Part shown: positions 8,071 through 13,322 of the stretch, piece after piece | Position numbering within the stretch: position 1 is the first letter of the stretch | How the letters are laid out: the number at the start of each line of letters is the position of its first letter | Assembly (NCBI GenBank): GCA_023392285.1 | Contig: JAEVZK010000123.1 | Coordinates: 1 to 13,322 of the forward strand | DNA length: 13,322 bases | Origin: Armatimonadota bacterium | GTDB lineage: Bacteria; Armatimonadota; Fimbriimonadia; Fimbriimonadales; Fimbriimonadaceae | Direction: 5' to 3' | The notes under the pieces: generated by a model | What the model was told of the DNA's origin: nothing | Database searches by the model: none | Seen by the model: only the letters and a program-made list of their open reading frames with translations | Translations under genes and position numbers: made by a program

Positions 8071-8180
8071 AACGGGGACGAACCAAGGTAACAAGCACTC
8101 GGAGTGATGTGAAGTGCAAACTTGGACATAAATAGTGGGAACGTGCTTTGCTCTCCTTTCAGCGTTCCCACATTTTTTTT
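8071..8180 (+). ncRNA. Candidate structured small RNA ending in an intrinsic terminator
   Basis: A two-step hairpin is visible: CCAAG (8083-8087) pairs with CTTGG (8121-8125), and inside it GCACT (8095-8099) pairs with AGTGC (8113-8117). It is followed after 9 nt by a terminator. No gene lies downstream on the plus strand (leuC is on the opposite strand and ends here), so an independent RNA is more likely than a gene leader. The 5' end is not defined and no strong promoter is visible. I could not match it to 6S RNA, tmRNA, RNase P RNA or a known riboswitch class. An alternative is that only the terminator is real and serves leuC in the other direction. Confidence 0.4.
8135..8180 (+). terminator. 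Intrinsic terminator (plus strand; possibly bidirectional)
   Basis: GTGGGAACG (8135-8143) and CGTTCCCAC (8163-8171) form a perfect 9-bp stem, followed by A and eight T (8173-8180). The T-run points to plus-strand transcription. On the minus strand the same stem is followed by the weaker TATTTATG, so it may also end leuC transcripts, whose stop codon is 26 nt away. Confidence 0.8.
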
Positions 8181-8196
8181 GCCAGACTCGACAAAC

Positions 8197-9585
8197 TTAG
8201 TTAAGCAGCTCTCGAGGATCGGTAAAGCGCCCCCGAATAGCCGTGGCGGCCGCGGTCAGCGGTGAGACCAGATGGGTTCTGGATCCTGGACCCTGGCGTC
8301 CTTCATACGGTCGGTTTGAAGTTGAAGCGCTCCGCTCTTCAGGTCGTAAGATGTCTCCGTTCATTCCGAGACACATCGAGCATCCCGCCCGATGCCACTC
8401 GAAGCCAGCCGATCTGAAAATCTCGTCCAAGCCTTCCTGCTCCGCTAGGCGCTTGACGGCTTCGCTTCCCGGTACCACCATCGCGCGCACTCCGCTGGCA
8501 ACGCGGTGACCTTTCACAAGGCCCGCCGCGTCTCGCAGATCCTCAATTCTGGAGTTCGTGCAGGAGCCGATAAAGACCGTATTGACGGGGACATTCGCAA
8601 GTGCGTCTCCGGGATGAAGCCCCATGTAACGGAGCGCCCTCTCCTCTCCTGCATCGCGAGGAGCAGGAATCGCTTGGTCGATGTCTACCGTCATCGCCGG
8701 AGTCGTGCCCCAGGTGATCTGCGGCTTTAGTTCATTGACGTCGAGACGCTCAAATTTCGTATACGCGCTTCGATCGTCAGTCTTGAGAGTCAGCCACTTC
8801 GCTGCCTGTCGTTCAAACTCCGCACCCTTGGGAGCGAACGGACGATCCCCTTCTGCGATGTAATCGAGCGTGATCTGATCGGGAGCGATCATTCCCGCCT
8901 TGGCTCCCATCTCGATCGACATATTGCAAATCGTCATCCGGCCACTCATCGGCAATCGACTGATGGCGTCGCCGAAATATTCGACCACATAGCCCGTGCC
9001 GCCTCCAGCACCAATCCGCCGAATAATCGCAAGAATGATGTCCTTAGCGGACACCCCGAGCCCTAGTGAGCCGCTGATCTCGATCCCCAGAGTTTTTGGC
9101 TTTGATGAAGCACGCAAGGTTTGAGTGGCCAACACGTGCTCGACTTCGCTTGTGCCGATACCGAAAGCAAGTGCGCCAAACGCTCCGTGCGTGGACGTGT
9201 GACTGTCTCCGCAGACAATGGTCAGGCCCGGCAGAGTGATACCAAGCTGAGGGCCGATAATGTGGACGATTCCCTGTTTCTCGTGCCCGTATCCGAATAG
9301 CGGCACTCCAAACTCTTTCGCGTTCTTCGCAAGCGCGGTAAGTTGCTTGCCGCTCAACGTCTCCGGATCGATGGGCCTTCCATCGGTCGGAACGTTGTGA
9401 TCGACCGTGGCGAACGTTAGCTCGGGCCGTCGCACCGGCCTGCTGTGCTCTCGTAAGCCGTCGAACGCCTGCGGAGAGGTGACCTCATGAACCAGGTGGC
9501 GATCGATGTACAGCAGCGAACCGCCGCCGGGAAGGCTGGAGACGACATGGGAATCCCAAACCTTATCGAAAAGTGTGGAGGACAT
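8197..9585 (-). CDS. leuC: 3-isopropylmalate dehydratase large subunit
   Basis: Large subunit of isopropylmalate isomerase, which converts 2-isopropylmalate to 3-isopropylmalate in leucine synthesis. It carries the 4Fe-4S cluster and works with LeuD. At 462 aa it is close to E. coli LeuC (466). Cluster ligands are C342 (in SCTNSR), C402 and C405 (in GCSMC). GDSHTSTHGAFGALAFGIGT (126-145) is the aconitase-family substrate segment. The N-terminus TLFDKVWDSHVV and the C-terminus with SPLTAAATAIRGRFTDPREL are both complete. The ATG at 9585 has AGGG a few nt upstream. No leuD follows; the gene is last on its strand before the intergenic terminator. It lies 89 nt after rsgA, with hairpins in between. 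Confidence 0.97.
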   Translation of the reverse strand: MSSTLFDKVWDSHVVSSLPGGGSLLYIDRHLVHEVTSPQAFDGLREHSRPVRRPELTFATVDHNVPTDGRPIDPETLSGKQLTALAKNAKEFGVPLFGYGHEKQGIVHIIGPQLGITLPGLTIVCGDSHTSTHGAFGALAFGIGTSEVEHVLATQTLRASSKPKTLGIEISGSLGLGVSAKDIILAIIRRIGAGGGTGYVVEYFGDAISRLPMSGRMTICNMSIEMGAKAGMIAPDQITLDYIAEGDRPFAPKGAEFERQAAKWLTLKTDDRSAYTKFERLDVNELKPQITWGTTPAMTVDIDQAIPAPRDAGEERALRYMGLHPGDALANVPVNTVFIGSCTNSRIEDLRDAAGLVKGHRVASGVRAMVVPGSEAVKRLAEQEGLDEIFRSAGFEWHRAGCSMCLGMNGDILRPEERSASTSNRPYEGRQGPGSRTHLVSPLTAAATAIRGRFTDPRELLN

Positions 9586-9597
9586 GCCCTATTCTAC

Positions 9598-9653
9598 GCT
9601 TGGGAAGCAGCCCGATGCGACTGCTTCCCTAAAGCTAGGACCGCGCTTCCGCG
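9598..9653 (-). promoter_or_regulatory. Two hairpins between rsgA and leuC
   Basis: On the minus strand, between the rsgA stop and the leuC SD, there is first a small stem (CGCG, loop GAAG, CGCG; 9642-9653). Next is a strong stem in which CTGCTTCCC (9621-9629) and GGGAAGCAG (9602-9610) pair around a 10-nt loop. The second stem is extended by AAGC/GCTT after a 2-nt bulge. No U-run follows, so it is not a standard terminator. It could be a processing site, an mRNA 3' end for rsgA or a leuC leader element. Confidence 0.5.
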
Positions 9654-9674
9654 CCTCTCCCAATGGAGCACCGT

Positions 9675-10838
9675 TCAGATGCTTCTGAGAATCCTCAGAT
9701 ACGTATCGTAACGATCCGGGGATAATCCTCCTCGCTGCACTGCCAACTTAACCGCGCAGTCGGGTTCGTGTACGTGAGAACAGTTGCGGAACTTGCAACG
9801 TCCGACTTCGGAAAATTCTGGGAAATACCACGGCAGTTCTTCCTTCGTCAAGTTCCATAACCCGAAACTTCTAATCCCTGGCGTGTCAATGATTCGAGTT
9901 CCTTCACCGAGATCCCACATCGTCGATCGTGTCGTCGTGTGAGTGCCTCTCCCGTAACCTGAGCTGACCGCCCCAGCTTGCAATCCAAGATCGGGTTTCA
10001 ACGCGTTCAGGAGCGATGACTTGCCCACCCCGCTGTGGCCCACAAACGCAGAAATCTTGCCCTTCAAGAGTTCCCGCAATTGGAGAACGTTGGCCCTTGA
10101 CTCTGCGGAGACGACGACAATCGGAAGACCCAAGCGTCGGTAGGGTTCTAACTTGGCGAGTTCCACCTCCCTTTCCTCCTCTCGCGCCAAATCAATCTTG
10201 TTCACCACGATCACCGCCTCTGCGCCTCCACGACGAATGGCAATGAGGTAGCGGTCGAGGATCCGCGGGTGAAGAGGCGGAGACACCAGCGACGTAACGA
10301 CCGCCACCACGTCGACATTCGCCACAATCACCCGCTCAAGACCCGGCTTGCCCGGATCGGGACGGCTCAGCTTGGTTCGACGAGGAAGCACACGCTCGAC
10401 AACGGCCGCATTTTCGCCCTTGAACTGGATTTCGACCCTGTCGCCGACCGCGATTTCGGTTTGCTGCTTCTCCGCCAGCTCTGCACTTAGCAAGCAGGTG
10501 AGCATCTGACCTTCAAACTCAACATCCACTGATCGAGGTCCGATAGAAATGATTTGGCCACTCCGCGCAGAAGTTGGCTTCGCTTCAGGTGCAGCTTCCG
10601 CTTCCTCGGCGAGTAACTTCAATACCCACTCGTGCAGAGATGACTGCGGCTGCCGAACCGCAACCGTTTCTGGCTCCTCATCCTCCTCAAAGTGGAGAAT
10701 CGCGCGTCGAGGGCGGGTGTTGTTCTTGCTCTGGGCGAGCTTGCGCAGTTGCGCAGCTCGCTTAAATAGACGATTTTTCTCGTTTGCTTCGAGATTTGAC
10801 AACTTAAGCTCTAGTTGTTTCTTTTCTTCTTTGTTCAT
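9675..10838 (-). CDS. rsgA: Ribosome small subunit-dependent GTPase RsgA
   Basis: Circularly permuted GTPase that checks late maturation of the 30S ribosomal subunit. With M1 at 10838 (MNKEEKK), an OB fold spans about 95-150. The GTPase motifs follow in permuted order: G4 NKID (213-216), G5 in VVSAES (about 242-247), G1 GHSGVGKS (267-274) and G3 DTPG (318-321). A C-terminal zinc site has C348, C353, H355 and C361. The product is 387 aa, longer than E. coli RsgA (350), because of an N-terminal extension of about 90 residues that is basic and helical, then acidic. In-frame alternatives are ATG 10859 and TTG 10886; none has a clear SD. A minus-strand TATAAT lies at 11008-11013. Confidence 0.95.
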   Translation of the reverse strand: MNKEEKKQLELKLSNLEANEKNRLFKRAAQLRKLAQSKNNTRPRRAILHFEEDEEPETVAVRQPQSSLHEWVLKLLAEEAEAAPEAKPTSARSGQIISIGPRSVDVEFEGQMLTCLLSAELAEKQQTEIAVGDRVEIQFKGENAAVVERVLPRRTKLSRPDPGKPGLERVIVANVDVVAVVTSLVSPPLHPRILDRYLIAIRRGGAEAVIVVNKIDLAREEEREVELAKLEPYRRLGLPIVVVSAESRANVLQLRELLKGKISAFVGHSGVGKSSLLNALKPDLGLQAGAVSSGYGRGTHTTTRSTMWDLGEGTRIIDTPGIRSFGLWNLTKEELPWYFPEFSEVGRCKFRNCSHVHEPDCAVKLAVQRGGLSPDRYDTYLRILRSI

Positions 10839-10920
10839 CGTTTTGGCGAAAATTCGCATCGGTGCAGACGCAAAAGCGCCTGGCAAATTGGGGGGAGATG
10901 CGATCGCCTTGAACTAAGCG

Positions 10921-11103
10921 ATGGACGAGGCGAACGCGCGTGGGGTGATCTCAAATACAGACATTAACTATTCGCCTCCAGAAGAATTAGCCTCACAGCT
11001 TGCACTGATTATACAACAGATCTTAACGCAATCGCGCCCTTACGTATGGGGTCACCTAAGGAGCGTCCCGAGAATGCCAAAGGTGCCTCAGCGGCAGGTC
11101 TAA
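10921..11103 (+). CDS. Small hypothetical ORF upstream of the proteasome-like gene (possibly frameshifted)
   Basis: A 60-codon frame starting MDEANARG contains a plausible amphipathic helix (PPEELASQLALIIQQILTQS), then becomes arginine- and proline-rich and unconvincing after PYVWG (about residue 44). A second frame beginning at ATG 11046 (GSPKERPENAKG and on to ASTAE) ends at 11132, 9 nt before the prcA-like start. One extra G in the GGGG run at about 11047-11050 would join both frames into a protein of about 70 residues. No SD or family match is seen. It may be non-coding leader sequence. Confidence 0.25.
   Translation: MDEANARGVISNTDINYSPPEELASQLALIIQQILTQSRPYVWGHLRSVPRMPKVPQRQV
11008..11013 (-). 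promoter_or_regulatory. Candidate -10 element for rsgA
   Basis: TATAAT is read on the minus strand in the divergent region between rsgA and the prcA-like gene. It lies about 170 nt before the rsgA ATG at 10838 and would leave a long leader. No matching -35 hexamer stands out, so the evidence is the single perfect hexamer. Confidence 0.3.
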
Positions 11104-11141
11104 TTGAAATATTAGCGAGCACGGCTGAGTAGAAATACTTC

Positions 11142-11810
11142 GTGTACACGCCTTACGACTGGCAAGAAGGGGTCGGCAATCGAGCCCAATACATTGAAGG
11201 GAAGCTCGCCCAGGGAGTTCCGGTCCTTGCGGTCTCACTTGAAGAAGGGATTCTCGTCTTCACGTATCGACGCCAGGCAATGAAAATCTATGAAGTTTAT
11301 GACCGCCTGCTCTTCTCCGGGCTTGGCCAGCAGTCGGACGTCGAGGCCCTGCGCGTTGCCGCCGTGGACTTCGCGCACCAAGAAGGTTACAACCGCAGCG
11401 AACAGGATGTAACGATTCAGCGAGTCGCCACAGCCATGAGCGCGCCGCTGAAAAAGGCATTTTCCGATTTCGGCTCTTCGCCGCTGATCGCCCGCCTGCT
11501 CTTCGCCGAGGTGAACGCCACGCCAGCCGAGGATGTGTACTACATCTTGGATTATGATGGCGATTACGCCATCCACAAACAGAGCGCCTTTCTGGTCGGC
11601 TCAGATGCTTTGCAAAACAGTTTCGCCGGAAAGTTAGAGGGTTTGGGCGGACTCTCCACCGCCGCTGCATTGGAGAAAGTTCAAGAGTTGTGGCAGAAGG
11701 GAGTGACCAGCGAAGAAACGCCCATTGAGGAGCTTATCGAGGGCTTACAGCCCGAAGCCGTGCTCTTTGAGCGCTCGGGTGCACGCGAGAATCGATTCAG
11801 GCGATTGTGA
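11142..11810 (+). CDS. prcA: Proteasome alpha-type subunit (bacterial PrcA-like)
   Basis: Predicted outer-ring (alpha) subunit of a 20S-type proteasome core, which gates substrate entry. It aligns by eye with Mycobacterium PrcA from end to end. The N-terminal H0 helix region (about 6-25) leads into GVPVLAVSLEEGILVFT. KIYEVYDRLLFSGLG (48-62) matches the PrcA segment KISELYDRVGFAAAG. DVEALRVAAVDFAHQEGYNR (66-85), DVTIQRVATAM (89-99) and the DYDG turn (137-140) follow. The terminal RFRRL matches PrcA AFRRI. At 222 aa it is slightly short and lacks the long C-terminal tail. There is no N-terminal catalytic threonine, as expected for an alpha subunit. The GTG at 11142 is the first start after an in-frame TAG at 11130-11132. 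No prcB, pup, dop/pafA or ATPase gene lies alongside, which is unusual. Confidence 0.82.
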   Translation: MYTPYDWQEGVGNRAQYIEGKLAQGVPVLAVSLEEGILVFTYRRQAMKIYEVYDRLLFSGLGQQSDVEALRVAAVDFAHQEGYNRSEQDVTIQRVATAMSAPLKKAFSDFGSSPLIARLLFAEVNATPAEDVYYILDYDGDYAIHKQSAFLVGSDALQNSFAGKLEGLGGLSTAAALEKVQELWQKGVTSEETPIEELIEGLQPEAVLFERSGARENRFRRL

Positions 11811-11812
11811 GA

Positions 11813-11860
11813 CATCCCCACATCTCCACATCCCTACATCTCCACATCCCCACATCCCGG
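11813..11860 (+). repeat. 8-bp tandem repeat, six units
   Basis: Six consecutive octamers follow the consensus CATCYCYA: CATCCCCA, CATCTCCA, CATCCCTA, CATCTCCA, CATCCCCA, CATCCCGG. Units 1 and 5 are identical, as are units 2 and 4. The array starts 2 nt after the prcA-like stop codon and ends 23 nt before the aldolase ATG. The strand is strongly pyrimidine-rich. Confidence 0.9.
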
Positions 11861-11883
11861 CCCAAGATAGGTAAAACTAGCGC

Positions 11884-12960
11884 ATGGCATCGACTTCTCA
11901 GACTCATATCGAATCGCTTCTCGGCAGCGAAGCAGAATCGCTCCTAAACCACGTCTGCAAAACGATCCCGAAGGAAAACCTTCAGCTTCCTGGTCCTGAT
12001 TTCATTGAGCGGGTCACCCTCCACTCGGATCGCAACTCACAAGTCGTGCGCTCGCTTGCGGCGATCTACAACCATGGTCGACTTTCAGGCACCGGTTACA
12101 CAAGCATCTTGCCGGTCGATCAGGGTATCGAACACAGCGCTGGGGCTTCATTCGCCCCGAACCCTGCCTACTTCGATCCAGAAAACATCGTGCGTCTAGC
12201 GATCGAAGGTGGCTGCAACGCGGTTGCTTCCACACTGGGCGGCCTTGGAATGTGCAGCCGAAAATTTGCTCACAAGATTCCCTTCATCGTGAAGATCAAT
12301 CATAACGAGTTGCTAACATTTCCGAACAAATTCGATCAAGTGATGTTCGGCAGCGTTCAGCAAGCTTGGGACATGGGTGCAGTTGCTGTGGGCGCCACCA
12401 TTTATTTCGGAAGCGAGGAATCCACTCGCCAAATCCAAGAGGTCAGCCAGGCGTTCGAAATGGCGCACTCGCTCGGAATGGCCACGATCCTCTGGTGCTA
12501 TCTTCGAAATCCTGCTTTTAAGAAGGATAAGGATTATCACGTGAGTGCGGACCTTACCGGTCAAGCCAACCACCTTGGAGTGACAATCGAAGCTGACATC
12601 ATCAAGCAGAAGCTGCCGGAAAACAATGGAGGCTACAAGGTGCTTAAAGGCGACGCGGGAGATTACGGGAAGACGGACGAGCGTGTATATACCCAGCTCA
12701 CCTCCGATCACCCGATCGACTTGACCCGCTACCAGGTGGCAAACTGCTACATGGGCCGAGCGCCACTGATCAACTCTGGCGGCGCCTCCGGTGCCAACGA
12801 TTTTGCGGAAGCCGTCAAAACCGCGGTGATCAACAAGAGAGCGGGCGGATGCGGCTTGATTTCCGGACGAAAGGCGTTTCAGCGCCCCATGGAGGAGGGC
12901 GCGAAGTTGCTCATGTCGATCCAGGACGTTTACTTGGATGGGTCAGTAACCGTCGCGTAA
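11884..12960 (+). CDS. fbaB: Class I fructose-bisphosphate aldolase (FbaB/DhnA type)
   Basis: Schiff-base aldolase that splits fructose 1,6-bisphosphate into dihydroxyacetone phosphate and glyceraldehyde 3-phosphate in glycolysis and gluconeogenesis. The 358-residue length matches E. coli FbaB (350). Family motifs include ILPVDQGIEHSAG (75-87), the IVKINHNELL segment (135-144), the DMGAVAVGATIYFGS strand (163-177), EADIIKQKLP (236-245) with K241 as the likely Schiff-base lysine by family alignment, and the GGASG phosphate-binding loop (299-303). The ATG at 11884 has only a weak AGG upstream. It sits 73 nt after the prcA-like gene in the same direction, with a tandem repeat between. Co-transcription is possible but not shown. 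Confidence 0.95.
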   Translation: MASTSQTHIESLLGSEAESLLNHVCKTIPKENLQLPGPDFIERVTLHSDRNSQVVRSLAAIYNHGRLSGTGYTSILPVDQGIEHSAGASFAPNPAYFDPENIVRLAIEGGCNAVASTLGGLGMCSRKFAHKIPFIVKINHNELLTFPNKFDQVMFGSVQQAWDMGAVAVGATIYFGSEESTRQIQEVSQAFEMAHSLGMATILWCYLRNPAFKKDKDYHVSADLTGQANHLGVTIEADIIKQKLPENNGGYKVLKGDAGDYGKTDERVYTQLTSDHPIDLTRYQVANCYMGRAPLINSGGASGANDFAEAVKTAVINKRAGGCGLISGRKAFQRPMEEGAKLLMSIQDVYLDGSVTVA

Positions 12961-12963
12961 AAC

Positions 12964-13026
12964 CTTGGCAACATGGCTCGTTCTGGCCCGTCTCTTGCTA
13001 CAAAGAGAGGAGTAGAAAGGGCCAAG
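12964..13026 (+). other. Structured 3' region after the aldolase gene
   Basis: Nested complementarity is visible: CTTGGC (12964-12969) with GCCAAG (13021-13026), or GGCCC (12985-12989) with GGGCC (13019-13023). Both enclose TCTCTT (12991-12996) paired with AAGAGA (13003-13008). It is followed by A7 instead of a T-run, so it is not a standard plus-strand terminator. Confidence 0.35.
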
Positions 13027-13059
13027 AAAAAAAGTTGGAGAAATTTGTGAGGTTTGCCC

Positions 13060-13086
13060 TAAAGATTTTCTGAGGGCTGCCGATAC
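13060..13086 (+). promoter_or_regulatory. Sigma-28 (FliA/SigD-type) flagellar promoter
   Basis: TAAAGATT (13060-13067), an 11-nt spacer, then GCCGATAC (13079-13086). The family consensus is TAAAGTTT-N11-GCCGATAA, so each half matches 7 of 8 positions with exact spacing. Initiation would be near 13094, just before the riboswitch aptamer, so the transcript would begin with the aptamer. The placement strongly supports both elements. Confidence 0.8.
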
Positions 13087-13101
13087 AAATACTAGACAAC
13101 T

Positions 13102-13190
13102 GGTCTTGACAGAAAAATGGCACGACGGAGGCGACTCCGCTCACGCAAAGCCTAAGGGTCTCGCAAGAGAAAGCCGGGTTACCTGTCTGG
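13102..13190 (+). promoter_or_regulatory. Cyclic di-GMP-I (GEMM-I) riboswitch aptamer
   Basis: This leader RNA element binds c-di-GMP. Outer helix: GACAG (13108-13112) with CTGTC (13183-13187). The ligand-side TGGCA (13118-13122) holds a G at the position equivalent to Vc2 G20. A hairpin CGGAG-GCGA-CTCCG (13126-13139) has a GNRA loop, as the docking tetraloop requires. The conserved ACGCAAAGCC lies at 13143-13152. A second hairpin TCTC-GCAA-GAGA (13159-13170) is followed by GCCGGGTTACC (13173-13183), the conserved 3' block. A G, not A, at the equivalent of position 20 favours c-di-GMP over cGAMP; this is inferred from family knowledge. No terminator lies between the aptamer and the gene, so control of translation is likely. 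Confidence 0.88.
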
Positions 13191-13215
13191 AATCGAAGCT
13201 GGAGGATTGTAAACC

Positions 13216-13322
13216 ATGCGAATTTCAGACAACGAAGTAAAGAAGATTGTAAGTGGCGAGTACGCCATCGCTCATGAGATCACCTCGATCGGATCTGAGC
13301 ACGACAAGGCTCGCGAGGAAGC
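13216..13322 (+). CDS. Start of an unidentified gene under c-di-GMP riboswitch and sigma-28 control (partial)
   Basis: Thirty-five codons are visible before the window ends. The ATG at 13216 has a strong SD, GGAGGA (13201-13206), 9 nt upstream. The N-terminus MRISDNEVKKIVSGEYA is charged and helical, with no signal peptide or membrane segment. The opening MRIS followed by a short helix loosely recalls FlgM-type anti-sigma-28 factors, and a sigma-28 promoter is the usual driver of flgM, but the similarity is weak and the rest is missing. The product is therefore unassigned; a flagellar or surface-motility regulator is a context-based guess. Confidence 0.75.
   Translation, partial: MRISDNEVKKIVSGEYAIAHEITSIGSEHDKAREE

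Larger units (their letters stand above)
7877..8196. other. Intergenic region without a protein gene
   Basis: This 320-nt gap separates the ABC operon (minus) from the stop codon of leuC (minus). It contains the ABC promoter on the minus strand and, in its right half, a plus-strand structured RNA candidate with a terminator. I see no supported ORF. The part from about 7925 to 8000 shows nothing recognisable except a weak plus-strand promoter-like pair (TTGCGG, 18 nt, CATAGT). Confidence 0.7.

Noticed and set aside
8071..8180. Known RNA classes (6S, tmRNA, RNase P RNA, guanidine riboswitch)
   Set aside because: The diagnostic conserved strings and overall folds of these classes are not visible.
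10921..11132. Pup or UBact gene before prcA
   Set aside because: No GGE/GGQ or arginine-rich UBact-type C-terminus is present and neither frame resembles these families; kept only as a frameshift question.
11813..11860. CRISPR array
   Set aside because: Units are 8 bp with no spacers; it is a simple tandem repeat.
12849..13073. 74-codon plus-strand frame over the end of the aldolase and beyond
   Set aside because: It overlaps the aldolase in another frame and runs into the sigma-28 promoter; no SD or conserved motif.
13107..13112. TTGACA as a sigma-70 -35 box
   Set aside because: The hexamer is perfect, but 17 nt downstream lies the aptamer hairpin with no -10 match. It is better explained as part of the riboswitch outer helix.

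Overview
This is a bacterial chromosomal window of moderate GC content, densely packed with housekeeping genes. The gene set suggests a member of the Armatimonadota, possibly Fimbriimonadales. It combines an actinobacterial-type proteasome alpha subunit, an FbaB-type class I aldolase, an NPCBM-GH27 glycosidase, and a c-di-GMP riboswitch behind a flagellar-type promoter. This assignment is an inference from gene content, not a database result.

Positions 101-7876 form one long minus-strand cluster. In transcription order it holds an ABC exporter ATPase (TTG start with a good SD and a perfect TATAAT upstream), its ABC-2 permease (4-nt GTGA overlap), a membrane-anchored TPR-like protein of unknown function, the SRP (4.5S/scRNA) RNA gene, dnaX, ybaB, recR and a secreted GH27 alpha-galactosidase-type enzyme. 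SRP RNA-dnaX-ybaB-recR is the classical bacterial order and links protein targeting, the clamp loader and recombinational repair. The glycosidase and the ABC/TPR genes flank this conserved core.

Positions 7877-8196 hold no protein gene. They carry the promoter of the ABC operon on the minus strand. On the plus strand there is an unexplained structured RNA candidate that ends in a strong intrinsic terminator (9-bp stem, T8). Next on the minus strand come leuC, with no leuD beside it, and upstream of it rsgA, a ribosome-assembly GTPase with a long N-terminal extension. They are separated by 89 nt that contain two hairpins.

From about 10921 the coding strand switches to plus. A short, apparently frameshifted small ORF pair lies upstream of a proteasome alpha-type gene (prcA-like). 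No prcB, pup/UBact, dop, pafA or ATPase gene is visible in the window. A six-unit 8-bp tandem repeat separates it from a class I fructose-bisphosphate aldolase. The right end holds the most distinctive regulatory unit: a near-consensus sigma-28 (FliA-type) promoter, then immediately a GEMM-I (c-di-GMP-I) riboswitch aptamer, a strong SD, and the first 35 codons of an unrecognised small-protein-like gene whose first residues loosely recall FlgM-type anti-sigma factors. This wiring would make expression depend both on the flagellar sigma factor and on c-di-GMP.
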